A stretch of DNA of 64,000 nucleotides from Lysobacteraceae bacterium. Lineage in GTDB: Bacteria > Pseudomonadota > Gammaproteobacteria > Xanthomonadales > Xanthomonadaceae. The notes beneath the pieces were generated by a model. That model worked only from the letters and a program-made list of their open reading frames with translations. It was not told the DNA's origin and did not search any database. The position numbers and the translations under genes are program-made. Of the stretch, positions 38,950 to 48,701 are shown piece by piece. Where the stretch lies: assembly GCA_003241895.1 (NCBI GenBank), contig QBLY01000003.1, positions 150,053 to 214,052 of the forward strand, given 5' to 3'. Each line of letters begins with the position of its first letter. Position 1 is the stretch's first letter.

Positions 38950-40026
38950 ATGATCCTGATCACCTTCCTCGCCGGCCTGGCCCTGCTGATCTTCGGCGCC
39001 GATCTGCTGGTGCGCGGCGCATCTCGGCTTTCGCTGTCGCTGGGCATCGCGCCGCTGGTGGTGGGACTGACGGTGGTGGCTTTCGGCACCAGTGCGCCGG
39101 AGCTGGCGGTGTCGGTGAAGGGCGCGCTGGACGGCCAGACCGACATCGCCCTGGGCAACGTGGTGGGCAGCAACATCTTCAACGTGCTGTTCATCCTGGG
39201 CGTATCGGCGCTGCTGGCGCCGCTGGTGGTCGACCGGCAACTCATCCGGCAGGAAGTGCCCATCCTCATCGGCCTGTCGGCGCTGGTGGCCTGGATGGCG
39301 CTGGACCGGAATCTGTCCTTCCTGGACGGGGCCGTACTGATTTCGCTGCTGTTGGCCTACATCGTCCTGCTGTACTGGCAGGGAACGCGCGCCGCGCCGG
39401 CCGAGGTCAGCGATCCGCTGCTTTCATCCGAGCCCGGGCTGCTGTCGCGGCTGCCGGTGCAGCTGGCGCTGATCGTGGTCGGCCTGGCCATGCTGGTGCT
39501 GGGGTCGCGTTGGCTCGTGGATGCCGCGACGGTGTTTGCGACCATGCTGGGCGTGAGCCCGCTGGTGATCGGCTTGACCATCGTCGCCGCCGGCACCTCG
39601 CTGCCCGAGGTAGCCACGTCCATCATCGCCGCGCTCCGCGGCGCCCGCGAAATCGCGGTGGGCAACGTGCTGGGCAGCGGTATCTTCAACCTCGGCGCCG
39701 TGCTGGGCATCAGCGCGATGGTGTCGGGGTCCGGCCTCGGGGTGCCGCCCGCGCTGCTCGCATTCGATATCCCCGTGATGGTGGCCGTGGCCGTGGCCTG
39801 CCTGCCGGTGCTGTTCACCGGCCACCTGATCGCACGCTGGGAAGGCGTGGTTTTCCTGGCCTACTACGTGGCTTACGTTACTTATCTCGTGCTGTACGCC
39901 CAGGAGCACGGCGCCCTGGACGAATACGCCTTCGTGATGCGCATGGTGGTGATCCCATTGACCACGCTGACCTTGGCGGTGGTGGCGTGGCGCGAGCTCA
40001 AGCGCAGGCGCCACGCGCACCCCTGA
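38950..40026 (+). CDS. calcium/sodium (CaCA, YrbG-like) antiporter, copy 2
   Basis: ATG 38950; 358 residues, the same length as copy 1. The first 115 residues are nearly identical to copy 1, while residues about 120-160 and the cytoplasmic loop diverge (VSDPLLSSEPGLL against VSDDLLPAATGAT). Both GTSxPE motifs are intact; the alpha-1 motif is the standard GSNIFN, the alpha-2 motif is GSGIFN. The duplication includes the upstream GATAATGC-CTTCCCCGGAGCCAC block, so each copy has its own promoter. Confidence 0.93.
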   Translation: MILITFLAGLALLIFGADLLVRGASRLSLSLGIAPLVVGLTVVAFGTSAPELAVSVKGALDGQTDIALGNVVGSNIFNVLFILGVSALLAPLVVDRQLIRQEVPILIGLSALVAWMALDRNLSFLDGAVLISLLLAYIVLLYWQGTRAAPAEVSDPLLSSEPGLLSRLPVQLALIVVGLAMLVLGSRWLVDAATVFATMLGVSPLVIGLTIVAAGTSLPEVATSIIAALRGAREIAVGNVLGSGIFNLGAVLGISAMVSGSGLGVPPALLAFDIPVMVAVAVACLPVLFTGHLIARWEGVVFLAYYVAYVTYLVLYAQEHGALDEYAFVMRMVVIPLTTLTLAVVAWRELKRRRHAHP

Positions 40027-40030
40027 CCGG

Positions 40031-40480
40031 TCAGAACGGCTTGGCCAGCACCAGGTAGATGATCGGCACCAGGGCCAGCAGCGGCAGTTCGTTGAACCAG
40101 CGCATGGTGGTGGGCGAAGGCAGCGCGCGGCCTGCGGCCACGCCCTTGAGCCAGCGCCCGGCAACGATGTAGTACGCCAGCAGCAGCGCCACCAGGCCCA
40201 GCTTGGCGTGCATCCACTTCATGCCGGCCACCAGGTCGGGAAAGCTGCCCGGGGCGAACTTGTAGCCCAGCCACAGCACGAAGCCCAGCACCACAGCGAT
40301 GCCGAACATGGCGTGGCCAAAACCGTACAGCCGGCGCCCCATCAGCAGCAGGCGCGCCTGAACCTCGGGCTGGCCGCGGGTTTCCGCCAGGTTCACCAGG
40401 ATGCGCGGCAGGTAGAACACCGCGGCCATCCAGGCGATGACGAAAAGCAGGTGGAAGGTCTTGGTCCAGAGATAGGCCAT
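40031..40480 (-). CDS. hemJ: HemJ-like protoporphyrinogen oxidase (UPF0093) membrane protein
   Basis: ATG 40480 (MAYLWTKTFHLLFVIAWMAAVFYLPR) gives 149 residues; the track start is a TTG two codons earlier. The four-helix protein has the conserved His in KTFHLLFVIAWMA, GxxLWLGYKFAP and MKWMHAKLGLV with Lys/His. HemJ converts protoporphyrinogen IX to protoporphyrin IX in bacteria lacking HemG/HemY. The call rests on these motifs. Confidence 0.85.
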   Translation of the reverse strand: MAYLWTKTFHLLFVIAWMAAVFYLPRILVNLAETRGQPEVQARLLLMGRRLYGFGHAMFGIAVVLGFVLWLGYKFAPGSFPDLVAGMKWMHAKLGLVALLLAYYIVAGRWLKGVAAGRALPSPTTMRWFNELPLLALVPIIYLVLAKPF

Positions 40481-40503
40481 GGTCAACTCGTCGAAGGGAA
40501 AGA

Positions 40504-41295
40504 TCAGGAGCAGTTTGGACGTCGGCCGGCGCTGCGCGCCTGCTCGTAAACGGGCATCAGCCCGGGCGCGGCGGCGGCCAGCGCGGCGATACGCTGCTGC
40601 GGATCGGGGTGGGTCGACAGGAAGGCCGGCGCCCGGGCGCCACCGGCGCGAATCATGTTCTGCCAGAGCGTGGCCGCCGCGCGCGGGTCGAAGCCGGCGC
40701 TGGCCATGTAGCGCTGGCCAAGCACGTCGGCCTCGCTTTCGTGGCGGCGCGAGAACGGCAGCACGATACCGGCCTGGGCGCCCGCGCCAAGCAGGCCCAG
40801 CAGCTGCTGTCGCTCGCCGCCGGTGGCGGAGTTCACGGCCCGCAGCGCGGCTTCGGTAGCGAACTGCTGGGACACGCGTTCGGCCGCATGGCGCGAGATC
40901 ACGTGGCCCAGCTCGTGTCCGATCACGGCCGACAGTTGGTCCTGGTCGGTGGCGATCTTGAGCAGGCCGGTGTGCACGCCGACCTTCCCGCCGGGGAGGG
41001 CGAACGCGTTCGGGCTGTCGTCGGCGATCAGCGCCACCTCCCAGGACTGGCTGCGCGCCGGCTCGGGCAACTGGTCGATCAGGGCGCGGGCGACGCAGTT
41101 CACGTAGCGGGCTCGGGCCGGGTCGTCGGCCAGCCTGCCGCTGGACTTGATCTGGGCGAAGGCGGTGGCGCCCATCCGGTCCATGTCGGCGTCGCTGACC
41201 AGGATCAGCTGCTGGCGGCCCATCGGAGTCGTCGCGCAGGCGGCCAGCACGGCCAGGCCGAGGGCCAAAAACAGTTTCCCGGGCAGCAGTCGCAT
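40504..41295 (-). CDS. M48 family metalloprotease lipoprotein (YcaL/LoiP-like)
   Basis: ATG 41295 gives 263 residues; the track start adds 19 codons. Lipobox VLAAC marks a lipoprotein. The peptidase domain has PNAFALPGGKVGVHTGLL, the zinc motif VIGHELGHVISRHAAE and the third ligand in ESEADVLGQRYMASAGFDPRAA, then STHPDPQQRI. Such periplasmic M48 proteases act in outer-membrane protein quality control. Located downstream of, and convergent with nothing; it is divergent from the deaD-like gene. Confidence 0.92.
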   Translation of the reverse strand: MRLLPGKLFLALGLAVLAACATTPMGRQQLILVSDADMDRMGATAFAQIKSSGRLADDPARARYVNCVARALIDQLPEPARSQSWEVALIADDSPNAFALPGGKVGVHTGLLKIATDQDQLSAVIGHELGHVISRHAAERVSQQFATEAALRAVNSATGGERQQLLGLLGAGAQAGIVLPFSRRHESEADVLGQRYMASAGFDPRAAATLWQNMIRAGGARAPAFLSTHPDPQQRIAALAAAAPGLMPVYEQARSAGRRPNCS

Positions 41296-41390
41296 GGCGG
41301 GTCTCCTTGCAGAAGCGGACCCCATCATTGGCGCATCGTACGCCGACCGCAATACCGCAGCGGTTCAGTCACTTAAGAGCCGTTATGGGA

Positions 41391-41396
41391 TACAAT
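41391..41396 (+). promoter_or_regulatory. candidate -10 box of the deaD-like helicase gene
   Basis: GGGATACAATGTG contains TACAAT about 80 nt upstream of ATG 41476, implying a leader of about 70 nt. No clear -35 at 16-18 nt. Confidence 0.4.
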
Positions 41397-41475
41397 GTGC
41401 GCCTTCTTCGTGTCCGTGGTGTGCCGGTATGCGAAGTCTCCCCGATGAAATCGGACCCAGACCTACGGACCTCCC

Positions 41476-43371
41476 ATGACCGCCCAGACGACCGAGGCGC
41501 CCAGCGCGCCGATGCAATTCCGCGAACTCGCCCTCAGCGAGCCCCTGATCAAGGTGCTTGGCGAGCTGGGCTACGAGACGCCCTCGCCCATCCAGGCCGC
41601 CACCATCCCGCACCTGCTGGGCGGCCGCGACGTGCTGGGCCAGGCGCAGACCGGCACCGGCAAGACCGCCGCGTTCGCGCTGCCGATCCTGTCGCAGATC
41701 GACCTCAGCCAGACCAAGCCCCAGGCCCTGGTGCTGGCCCCCACGCGCGAACTGGGCATCCAGGTCGCCGAGGCCTTCCAGCGCTACGCCACCCACATGC
41801 CGGGCTTCCACGTGCTGCCGATCTACGGCGGCCAGAGCTACGGCCCACAGCTGTCGGCCCTGCGCCGCGGCGTGCACGTGGTGGTGGGCACCCCCGGCCG
41901 GATCATTGATCATCTCGAGAAAGGTTCGCTCGACCTGTCCCTGCTCAAGAACCTGGTGCTGGACGAAGCCGACGAAATGCTGCGCATGGGCTTCATCGAC
42001 GACGTCGAGGCGATCCTCAAGAAGATGCCGGCCGTGCGCCAGACGGCGCTGTTCTCGGCCACCATGCCGCACGCCATCCGCCGCATCGCCCAGACCTACC
42101 TCAGGGACCCGGTGGAAGTCACCATCGAAGCCAAGACCCGCACCGCCGACAACATCCGCCAGCGCAGCTGGGAAGTCAGCGGCATGCACAAGCTCGACGC
42201 GCTCACCCGCATCCTCGAGGCCGAACCCTTCGACGCGATGATCGTCTTCGCCCGCACCAAGCTGGCCACCGATGAACTGGCGGAGAAGCTGCAGGCAAGG
42301 GGCTTCGCGGCCGCCGCCATCAACGGCGACGTGGTGCAGGCCCAGCGCGAGCGCACGATCCAGCAGCTCAAGGACGGCAAGATCGACATCCTGGTGGCCA
42401 CCGACGTGGCGGCCCGCGGCCTGGACGTGGAGCGCATCAGCCACGTGCTGAACTACGACGTGCCGCACGACACCGAAAGTTACGTGCACCGCATCGGCCG
42501 CACCGGCCGCGCCGGCCGCAGCGGCGAGGCGATCCTGTTCATCGCCCCGCGCGAGAGGAATCTGCTGCGCGCAATCGAACGCGCCACGCGCCAGCCGATC
42601 ACGCCGATGGAGCTGCCCACCGTGGCCGACGTCAACGACGTGCGCAAGTCCAAGTTCAAGCAGCAGATCACCGACACCCTGGCCGCCGGCGAGCTCACCG
42701 AGTTCCGCAAGCTGATCGAGGACTACGAGCGCGAGCTGAACGTGCCGGCCATCGAGATCGCCACTGCCCTGGCCAAGATGGCCCGCGGCGACGTGCCGCT
42801 GCTGATGCAGCCGCCGAAGTTCGAGGCCAAGAAGCGCGCCTTCGACCACGACGTGGCCGCCGCCACCGACAAGTTCGCCCGTCCATCGCGCTTCGACAAG
42901 CCAGAGCGCGGCGAGCGCCCGGCCCGCGCCGAGCGCCCCGAGCGCCCGGCCTTCCCGAAGAAGCAGCGCGAGGCGCGTGCGCCTGACGAGGGCAAGGCCA
43001 CGTTCCGCATCGAGGTGGGCTACGACCACGGCGTGAAGCCGGGCAACATCGTCGGCGCCATCGCCAACGAAGCCGGCCTGGACGCCAAGCACATCGGCCG
43101 CATCGAGATCTTCGAGGACCACACCCTGCTCGACCTGCCCGACGGCATGCCGGGCGACGTGATGACCCACCTCAAGACGGTCTGGTGCGCCGGCCAGCAG
43201 CTGCGCATCACCCGCGACGGTGAGACGCCCGACACCGCCGGCAAGTCGGCCGGCAAGAAGCCCTTCGCCAAGAAGGCCTTCGGCGGCGACAAGAAGGAGT
43301 TCGGCCCGCGCAAGTTCGGCGACAAGCCGCCGTTCAAGAAGCCGCACCGCAAGGGTCCGCCGACCGAGTGA
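41476..43371 (+). CDS. deaD: DEAD-box RNA helicase with DbpA domain (CsdA/DeaD type)
   Basis: The 631-residue protein has the Q motif (FRELALSEPLIKVLGELGYETPSPIQ), AQTGTGKT, PTRELGIQV, LDEADEMLRMGF, SAT, VATDVAARGLD and HRIGRTGRAG. After a charged linker rich in Arg/Glu/Pro (RPARAERPERPAFP) comes a DbpA-type RNA-binding domain (FRIEVGYDHGVKPGNIVGAIANEAGL...DLPDGMP) and a basic tail. DeaD acts in 50S assembly and mRNA decay, especially in the cold. Confidence 0.94.
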   Translation: MTAQTTEAPSAPMQFRELALSEPLIKVLGELGYETPSPIQAATIPHLLGGRDVLGQAQTGTGKTAAFALPILSQIDLSQTKPQALVLAPTRELGIQVAEAFQRYATHMPGFHVLPIYGGQSYGPQLSALRRGVHVVVGTPGRIIDHLEKGSLDLSLLKNLVLDEADEMLRMGFIDDVEAILKKMPAVRQTALFSATMPHAIRRIAQTYLRDPVEVTIEAKTRTADNIRQRSWEVSGMHKLDALTRILEAEPFDAMIVFARTKLATDELAEKLQARGFAAAAINGDVVQAQRERTIQQLKDGKIDILVATDVAARGLDVERISHVLNYDVPHDTESYVHRIGRTGRAGRSGEAILFIAPRERNLLRAIERATRQPITPMELPTVADVNDVRKSKFKQQITDTLAAGELTEFRKLIEDYERELNVPAIEIATALAKMARGDVPLLMQPPKFEAKKRAFDHDVAAATDKFARPSRFDKPERGERPARAERPERPAFPKKQREARAPDEGKATFRIEVGYDHGVKPGNIVGAIANEAGLDAKHIGRIEIFEDHTLLDLPDGMPGDVMTHLKTVWCAGQQLRITRDGETPDTAGKSAGKKPFAKKAFGGDKKEFGPRKFGDKPPFKKPHRKGPPTE

Positions 43372-43393
43372 GGCCGGCGCGCCTCGAATGAAG

Positions 43394-43420
43394 AAAGCCG
43401 GGGCTAGCCCCGGCTTTTTT
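43394..43420 (+). terminator. intrinsic terminator after deaD
   Basis: AAAGCCGGGGC, TA, GCCCCGGCTTTTTT: an 11-bp-plus stem and a clear T-run 22 nt past the stop. Confidence 0.9.
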
Positions 43421-43447
43421 GTTGGTCAGCCTGACCGCCTCTGGCCG

Positions 43448-44116
43448 TCAGGGTACGCCCGGCGCCAACAGCTGTGCCGCGCCCAGCGTCTGCTGCAGCA
43501 GCGGCAAATGCGGCCGCAGCAGTTCAGCGTTGTACTGCGCCGCGGCCAGCGCAGCGGGCGTGGTCGGCCCGCCCAACGGCAGGCCGGGCAAGCTGGGCAG
43601 GCCCGCTGGCGCAGGGACGTCCACCAGAAGAGGCAGCGCCAACAGCGCCTGCTTGCGCACGAACGCATACTCCTGGCGCGACAGGCCGGCCTCGTTCACT
43701 CCGGCCGACTGCGCGGCCCGCAGCCTGCTGACCAGACCGGAAATCTCCCGCGCCGCAGCGGCCAATTCGGGCAGCGACGGCGGCTGGTTGCTGGTCCGCG
43801 CGGCCTGCAGGGTGCGGGCACGCTCGGCCAATGCAGAAAGGTCGGCGCCCATGTCGCGCACCACCACGGCCTGCACCTGCACCAGGGCATCCACTTGCGC
43901 CTGCGTAAGGCGGCCATCGGCCGGCGGCGCGAACGGCGCGTCGTTGGTGATGTCCTTGCCCAGGTCCAGGGTGGTTGCCCAGTCCTTTGCGCCCGACACC
44001 ATGTCGCCGCCGGCCGTCCACATCGGCCGGAGCACGAACCACCATGCCAGGCCAAGGCCCAGCACCATCACCAGCACCACGACCAGGCAACCGGTCAGTA
44101 TTTTCTTCGCCGCCAT
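43448..44116 (-). CDS. membrane-anchored protein of unknown function
   Basis: The 222-residue protein has one N-terminal membrane helix (LTGCLVVVLVMVLGLGLAWWFVL) and an extracytoplasmic helical region with Ala/Gln/Arg-rich segments (LVQVQAVVVRDMGADLSALAERARTLQAAR), then a Pro/Gly-rich stretch (PLLVDVPAPAGLPSLPGLPLG). It is immediately downstream of the DUF4349 gene on the same strand with 1 nt between, so the two are an operon. No family recognised. Confidence 0.72.
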   Translation of the reverse strand: MAAKKILTGCLVVVLVMVLGLGLAWWFVLRPMWTAGGDMVSGAKDWATTLDLGKDITNDAPFAPPADGRLTQAQVDALVQVQAVVVRDMGADLSALAERARTLQAARTSNQPPSLPELAAAAREISGLVSRLRAAQSAGVNEAGLSRQEYAFVRKQALLALPLLVDVPAPAGLPSLPGLPLGGPTTPAALAAAQYNAELLRPHLPLLQQTLGAAQLLAPGVP

Positions 44117-44117
44117 A

Positions 44118-44936
44118 TCATTCCCCTGCCCGGCCCACGCGCCGGCGACGTCGGCGCAACAGCGCCTTGATGATCCAGAACAATGCGCCGGCCAGCAGCG
44201 CGAACGGCAGCACCGCCAAGATGACGGTCACCAGCACCGCCACGCTGCTGTCGAGCACCGACAGCGAATCGCGCAGCGCCTCGCCCAGGCGAGAACTGGC
44301 CACCGTCACCTGCGACGACTCGAAGCGCAGCGTCAGCAGGTTGGTGTGGATGCGGCGCTGCTGCTGCGCGGCCTCCTGTTCGGAGGCCTGCAGTTCGGTT
44401 TCGATCTGGGCCAGCTGGTTGCTCAGCGCAATCAGGTCGTCGGCCTTGATGTCCCTGCGCGCAAGGAATTCGCTCAGCCGATCGTGCTGGGTGCGCAGGC
44501 GCTGCTGGCGCAGGCCGTTGTCGCGCACGGCGTCGGCCAGGTCCTCGGCCTGGGTGCCGCGCTGGGAAAGCTCGCCGCCCTGAGCCGCCATGGCCACCAG
44601 CGGCTCGATGGCCTTTGGCTCGGCGCGCAGCAGCAGCTGGCCGCTCGGCCATTGCCCGCTGCCCTGCTGCTCGCCCAGCACGGTGCACTGCCCGTGGCGA
44701 CCGTCCATGCAGGCCGTACGCACGGCCGATACCCGGGCGGCAATGTCCGGGCCGGCCATTCGCACGGTGGCGTCGTGCGAATAGGCGAGGAAGCTGCCCT
44801 GGGCGTTGGCTTGGCCCACCAGTCCTTCGGGTGCGGCGGCGCTGTCCGCGGCAGTCGAGGAGTCCCCGGTCTTTTCCGAACAGCCACCCGCCGTCAGCAG
44901 CAGCAGGGCGAACAGGGCGACGGCAATCCGGGGCAT
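44118..44936 (-). CDS. DUF4349 lipoprotein
   Basis: The 272-residue protein has lipobox TAGGC (lipid Cys about residue 19), a conserved extracytoplasmic region with GQLLLRAEPKAIEPLVAMAAQ, and the long helical RTQHDRLSEFLARRDIKADDLIALSNQLAQIETELQASEQEAAQQQRRIHTNLLTLRF coiled coil typical of DUF4349. It ends in a membrane helix (VAVLVTVILAVLPFALLAGALFWII) and a poly-Arg tail. The N-terminal lipid and C-terminal helix bracket the domain in the envelope. Function unknown. Confidence 0.85.
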   Translation of the reverse strand: MPRIAVALFALLLLTAGGCSEKTGDSSTAADSAAAPEGLVGQANAQGSFLAYSHDATVRMAGPDIAARVSAVRTACMDGRHGQCTVLGEQQGSGQWPSGQLLLRAEPKAIEPLVAMAAQGGELSQRGTQAEDLADAVRDNGLRQQRLRTQHDRLSEFLARRDIKADDLIALSNQLAQIETELQASEQEAAQQQRRIHTNLLTLRFESSQVTVASSRLGEALRDSLSVLDSSVAVLVTVILAVLPFALLAGALFWIIKALLRRRRRRVGRAGE

Positions 44937-45059
44937 GTGCCATCCAAAGCGGCGGGGGGTGGCGGCAGATTAGCCCATCCCATGCCTGCCGGGCGTCCGG
45001 CGCCGCTATCATTCCCGGCACATGAATCCGCCCCGCCATCGACACGGCCGCCTGCTGCC

Positions 45060-46253
45060 ATGACCCCCTCCGCAACCACCACCGACGTGCTGGTGATCGG
45101 CGGCGGCGCGGCCGGCCTGTTCTGCGCGCTCACCGCCGGGCGCCGCGGCCGGCGCGTGCGCGTCATCGAGCACGCCAACCGCTGCGGCAAGAAGATCCTG
45201 ATGTCGGGCGGCGGCCGCTGCAACTTCACCAACACCGGCACCACGCCGGCCAACTTCCTGTCGGCCAACCCGCACTTCTGCAAGTCGGCGCTGGCGCGCT
45301 ACCGGCCCGAGCACTTCGTAGCGATGGTGGACGCGCACGGCATCGCCTGGCACGAGAAGGAGCTGGGACAGCTTTTCTGCGACGAGTCGTCCAAGCAGAT
45401 CGTGGCCATGCTGCTGGCCGAATGCGCCGACGCCGGCGTGCAGGTGGAGGTGTCGTGCGCGGTGGCATCGGTCGCGGCGATGGACGGCGGCGGTTTTTCC
45501 GTCGCCACCGCGCAGGGCGTCGTCCACGCCGAATCGCTGGTGGTCGCCACCGGCGGCCTGTCGATACCCAGCATGGGCGCGACCGGCTTTGGCTATGACC
45601 TCGCGCGCCAGTTCGGCCACGCCGTGCTGCCCACGCGCGCGGGGCTGGTGCCACTCACGCTCAGCGGCAAGCACCAGGAACACTACGCCGAGCTGTCGGG
45701 CGTTGCCTTCCCGGTCGAAGCCCGCTGTGGCCAGGCCAGCTTCCGCAACGCGATGCTGGTCACCCACCGCGGGCTCAGCGGCCCGAGCATCCTGCAGATC
45801 TCGTCGTACTGGGAGCCTGGCAAGGAGCTGCTGCTGGACCTGATGCCCGGGCGCGACATCGAAGCCTGGTTGCTGGAGCGCCAGCGGGCCAAGCCCGCCG
45901 CCGAACTCAGGACGGTGTTGGCTGAAGCCTTCCCGCAGCGCTTCGCCCAGCGACTGTGCGAGGTCTGGTTCGAGAACAAGCCCCTGCGCCAGTACACCCA
46001 CCGGCAACTGCCCGACATCGCCCGCCAGCTGGCGCACTGGCCCATCGTAGCCAGCGGTACCGAGGGCTACCGCACGGCCGAGGTGACCCTGGGCGGCGTG
46101 GACACCGAGGGCCTGTCGTCGGCCACGATGGCCTCGAAAAACACGCAAGGTCTTTATTTTATTGGCGAAGTGGTGGACGTGAGCGGCTGGCTGGGCGGCT
46201 ACAACTTCCAGTGGGCCTGGGCTTCCGGCCACGCGGCGGGCCTGGCGGCCTGA
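45060..46253 (+). CDS. BaiN/HI0933-family NAD(P)/FAD-dependent oxidoreductase (YhiN)
   Basis: The 944-aa track ORF is over-extended; ATG 45060 (MTPSATTTDVLVIGGGAAGLF) gives 397 residues. The Rossmann motif GGGAAGLFCALTAGRRGRRV, the family mark KKILMSGGGRCNFTNT, ATGGLSIPSMGATGFGYDLARQFGH, RGLSGPSILQISSYW and the terminal GGYNFQWAWASGHAAGLAA place it in the HI0933/BaiN/YhiN family, whose physiological substrate is mostly unknown. Confidence 0.92.
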   Translation: MTPSATTTDVLVIGGGAAGLFCALTAGRRGRRVRVIEHANRCGKKILMSGGGRCNFTNTGTTPANFLSANPHFCKSALARYRPEHFVAMVDAHGIAWHEKELGQLFCDESSKQIVAMLLAECADAGVQVEVSCAVASVAAMDGGGFSVATAQGVVHAESLVVATGGLSIPSMGATGFGYDLARQFGHAVLPTRAGLVPLTLSGKHQEHYAELSGVAFPVEARCGQASFRNAMLVTHRGLSGPSILQISSYWEPGKELLLDLMPGRDIEAWLLERQRAKPAAELRTVLAEAFPQRFAQRLCEVWFENKPLRQYTHRQLPDIARQLAHWPIVASGTEGYRTAEVTLGGVDTEGLSSATMASKNTQGLYFIGEVVDVSGWLGGYNFQWAWASGHAAGLAA

Positions 46254-46322
46254 GCATCATCACCCGGCCCGTACGGACCGGTATGGTAGAGTCGCGGCTT
46301 CCACACCCACCGGTCCCGCCCC

Positions 46323-48104
<1,782 letters not shown>

Positions 48105-48110
48105 GTGCGC

Positions 48111-48692
48111 CTAGTTCTTTGTTGACCACAGTGCCGCCCAGCCGCTCGGTCCGAGTTTCTCGAGCGTCTGGATATTGGTCTCGAAGATAGCCCCTGCCTC
48201 CGGGAAGGCAGCCACGGCCTTGTCCACGCTTTCCTCGCGCAAAAGATGCAGCGTGGGGAACGGCGCACGATTGCTGAAGTTGCCCATGTCATCGGGATGG
48301 CTGTCGGCGAATTGGTACTGCGGGTGGAAGCTGGCCACCTGCAGCACGCCGCCAAGGTCGAGTTCGTCCACGGCGGCATCGGCGATGTCGAGGAAGTCGT
48401 TGTAGTCCAGGAAATCAGCGAGCACGCGCGGGTGCACCAGCAGCGTGGTCTCGATGTCGCCTGGATCGGCCGCCGCCAGCAGCTGCAGCTCGTGCAGCAG
48501 GTCATCGATCAGGGCTTCCTCGGTTTGCGCGTGGCTGACGACGTAGCGGATCTGCCGCTTCGCGTGCACGGCCTTGGCGAACGGGCACAGGTTCAGGCCG
48601 ATCACGGCCTTCTCGAGCCAGTCCTGCATCGCCACCACCACGGCGTCGTCCGCCAGCGGATCGATGCCATGCATCGGATCATTGGGTTGCAT
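48111..48692 (-). CDS. DUF1415 family protein
   Basis: TAGGAGG sits 6 nt before the ATG, which supports the start. The 193-residue cytoplasmic protein begins MQPNDPM and has the DUF1415 motifs WLEKAVIGLNLCPFAKAVH, ETTLLVHPRVLADFLDYNDFLD, LGGVLQVASFHPQYQFADSHPDDMGNFSNRAPFPTLHLLREES. No function is known. It converges with the acyl-CoA dehydrogenase gene with 6 nt between stops and is preceded by the OYE-like reductase on the same strand. Confidence 0.9.
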   Translation of the reverse strand: MQPNDPMHGIDPLADDAVVVAMQDWLEKAVIGLNLCPFAKAVHAKRQIRYVVSHAQTEEALIDDLLHELQLLAAADPGDIETTLLVHPRVLADFLDYNDFLDIADAAVDELDLGGVLQVASFHPQYQFADSHPDDMGNFSNRAPFPTLHLLREESVDKAVAAFPEAGAIFETNIQTLEKLGPSGWAALWSTKN

Positions 48693-48701
48693 GTTGGCCT
48701 C

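Noticed and set aside
41383-43347. 654-aa minus-strand ORF antisense to the deaD-like gene
   Set aside because: Shadow frame; helicase motifs are on the plus strand.
43419-45059. 5' extension of the BaiN-like gene giving a 944-aa fusion
   Set aside because: The extension runs antisense through the DUF4349 pair and is low in recognisable protein character; the flavoprotein begins normally at 45060.
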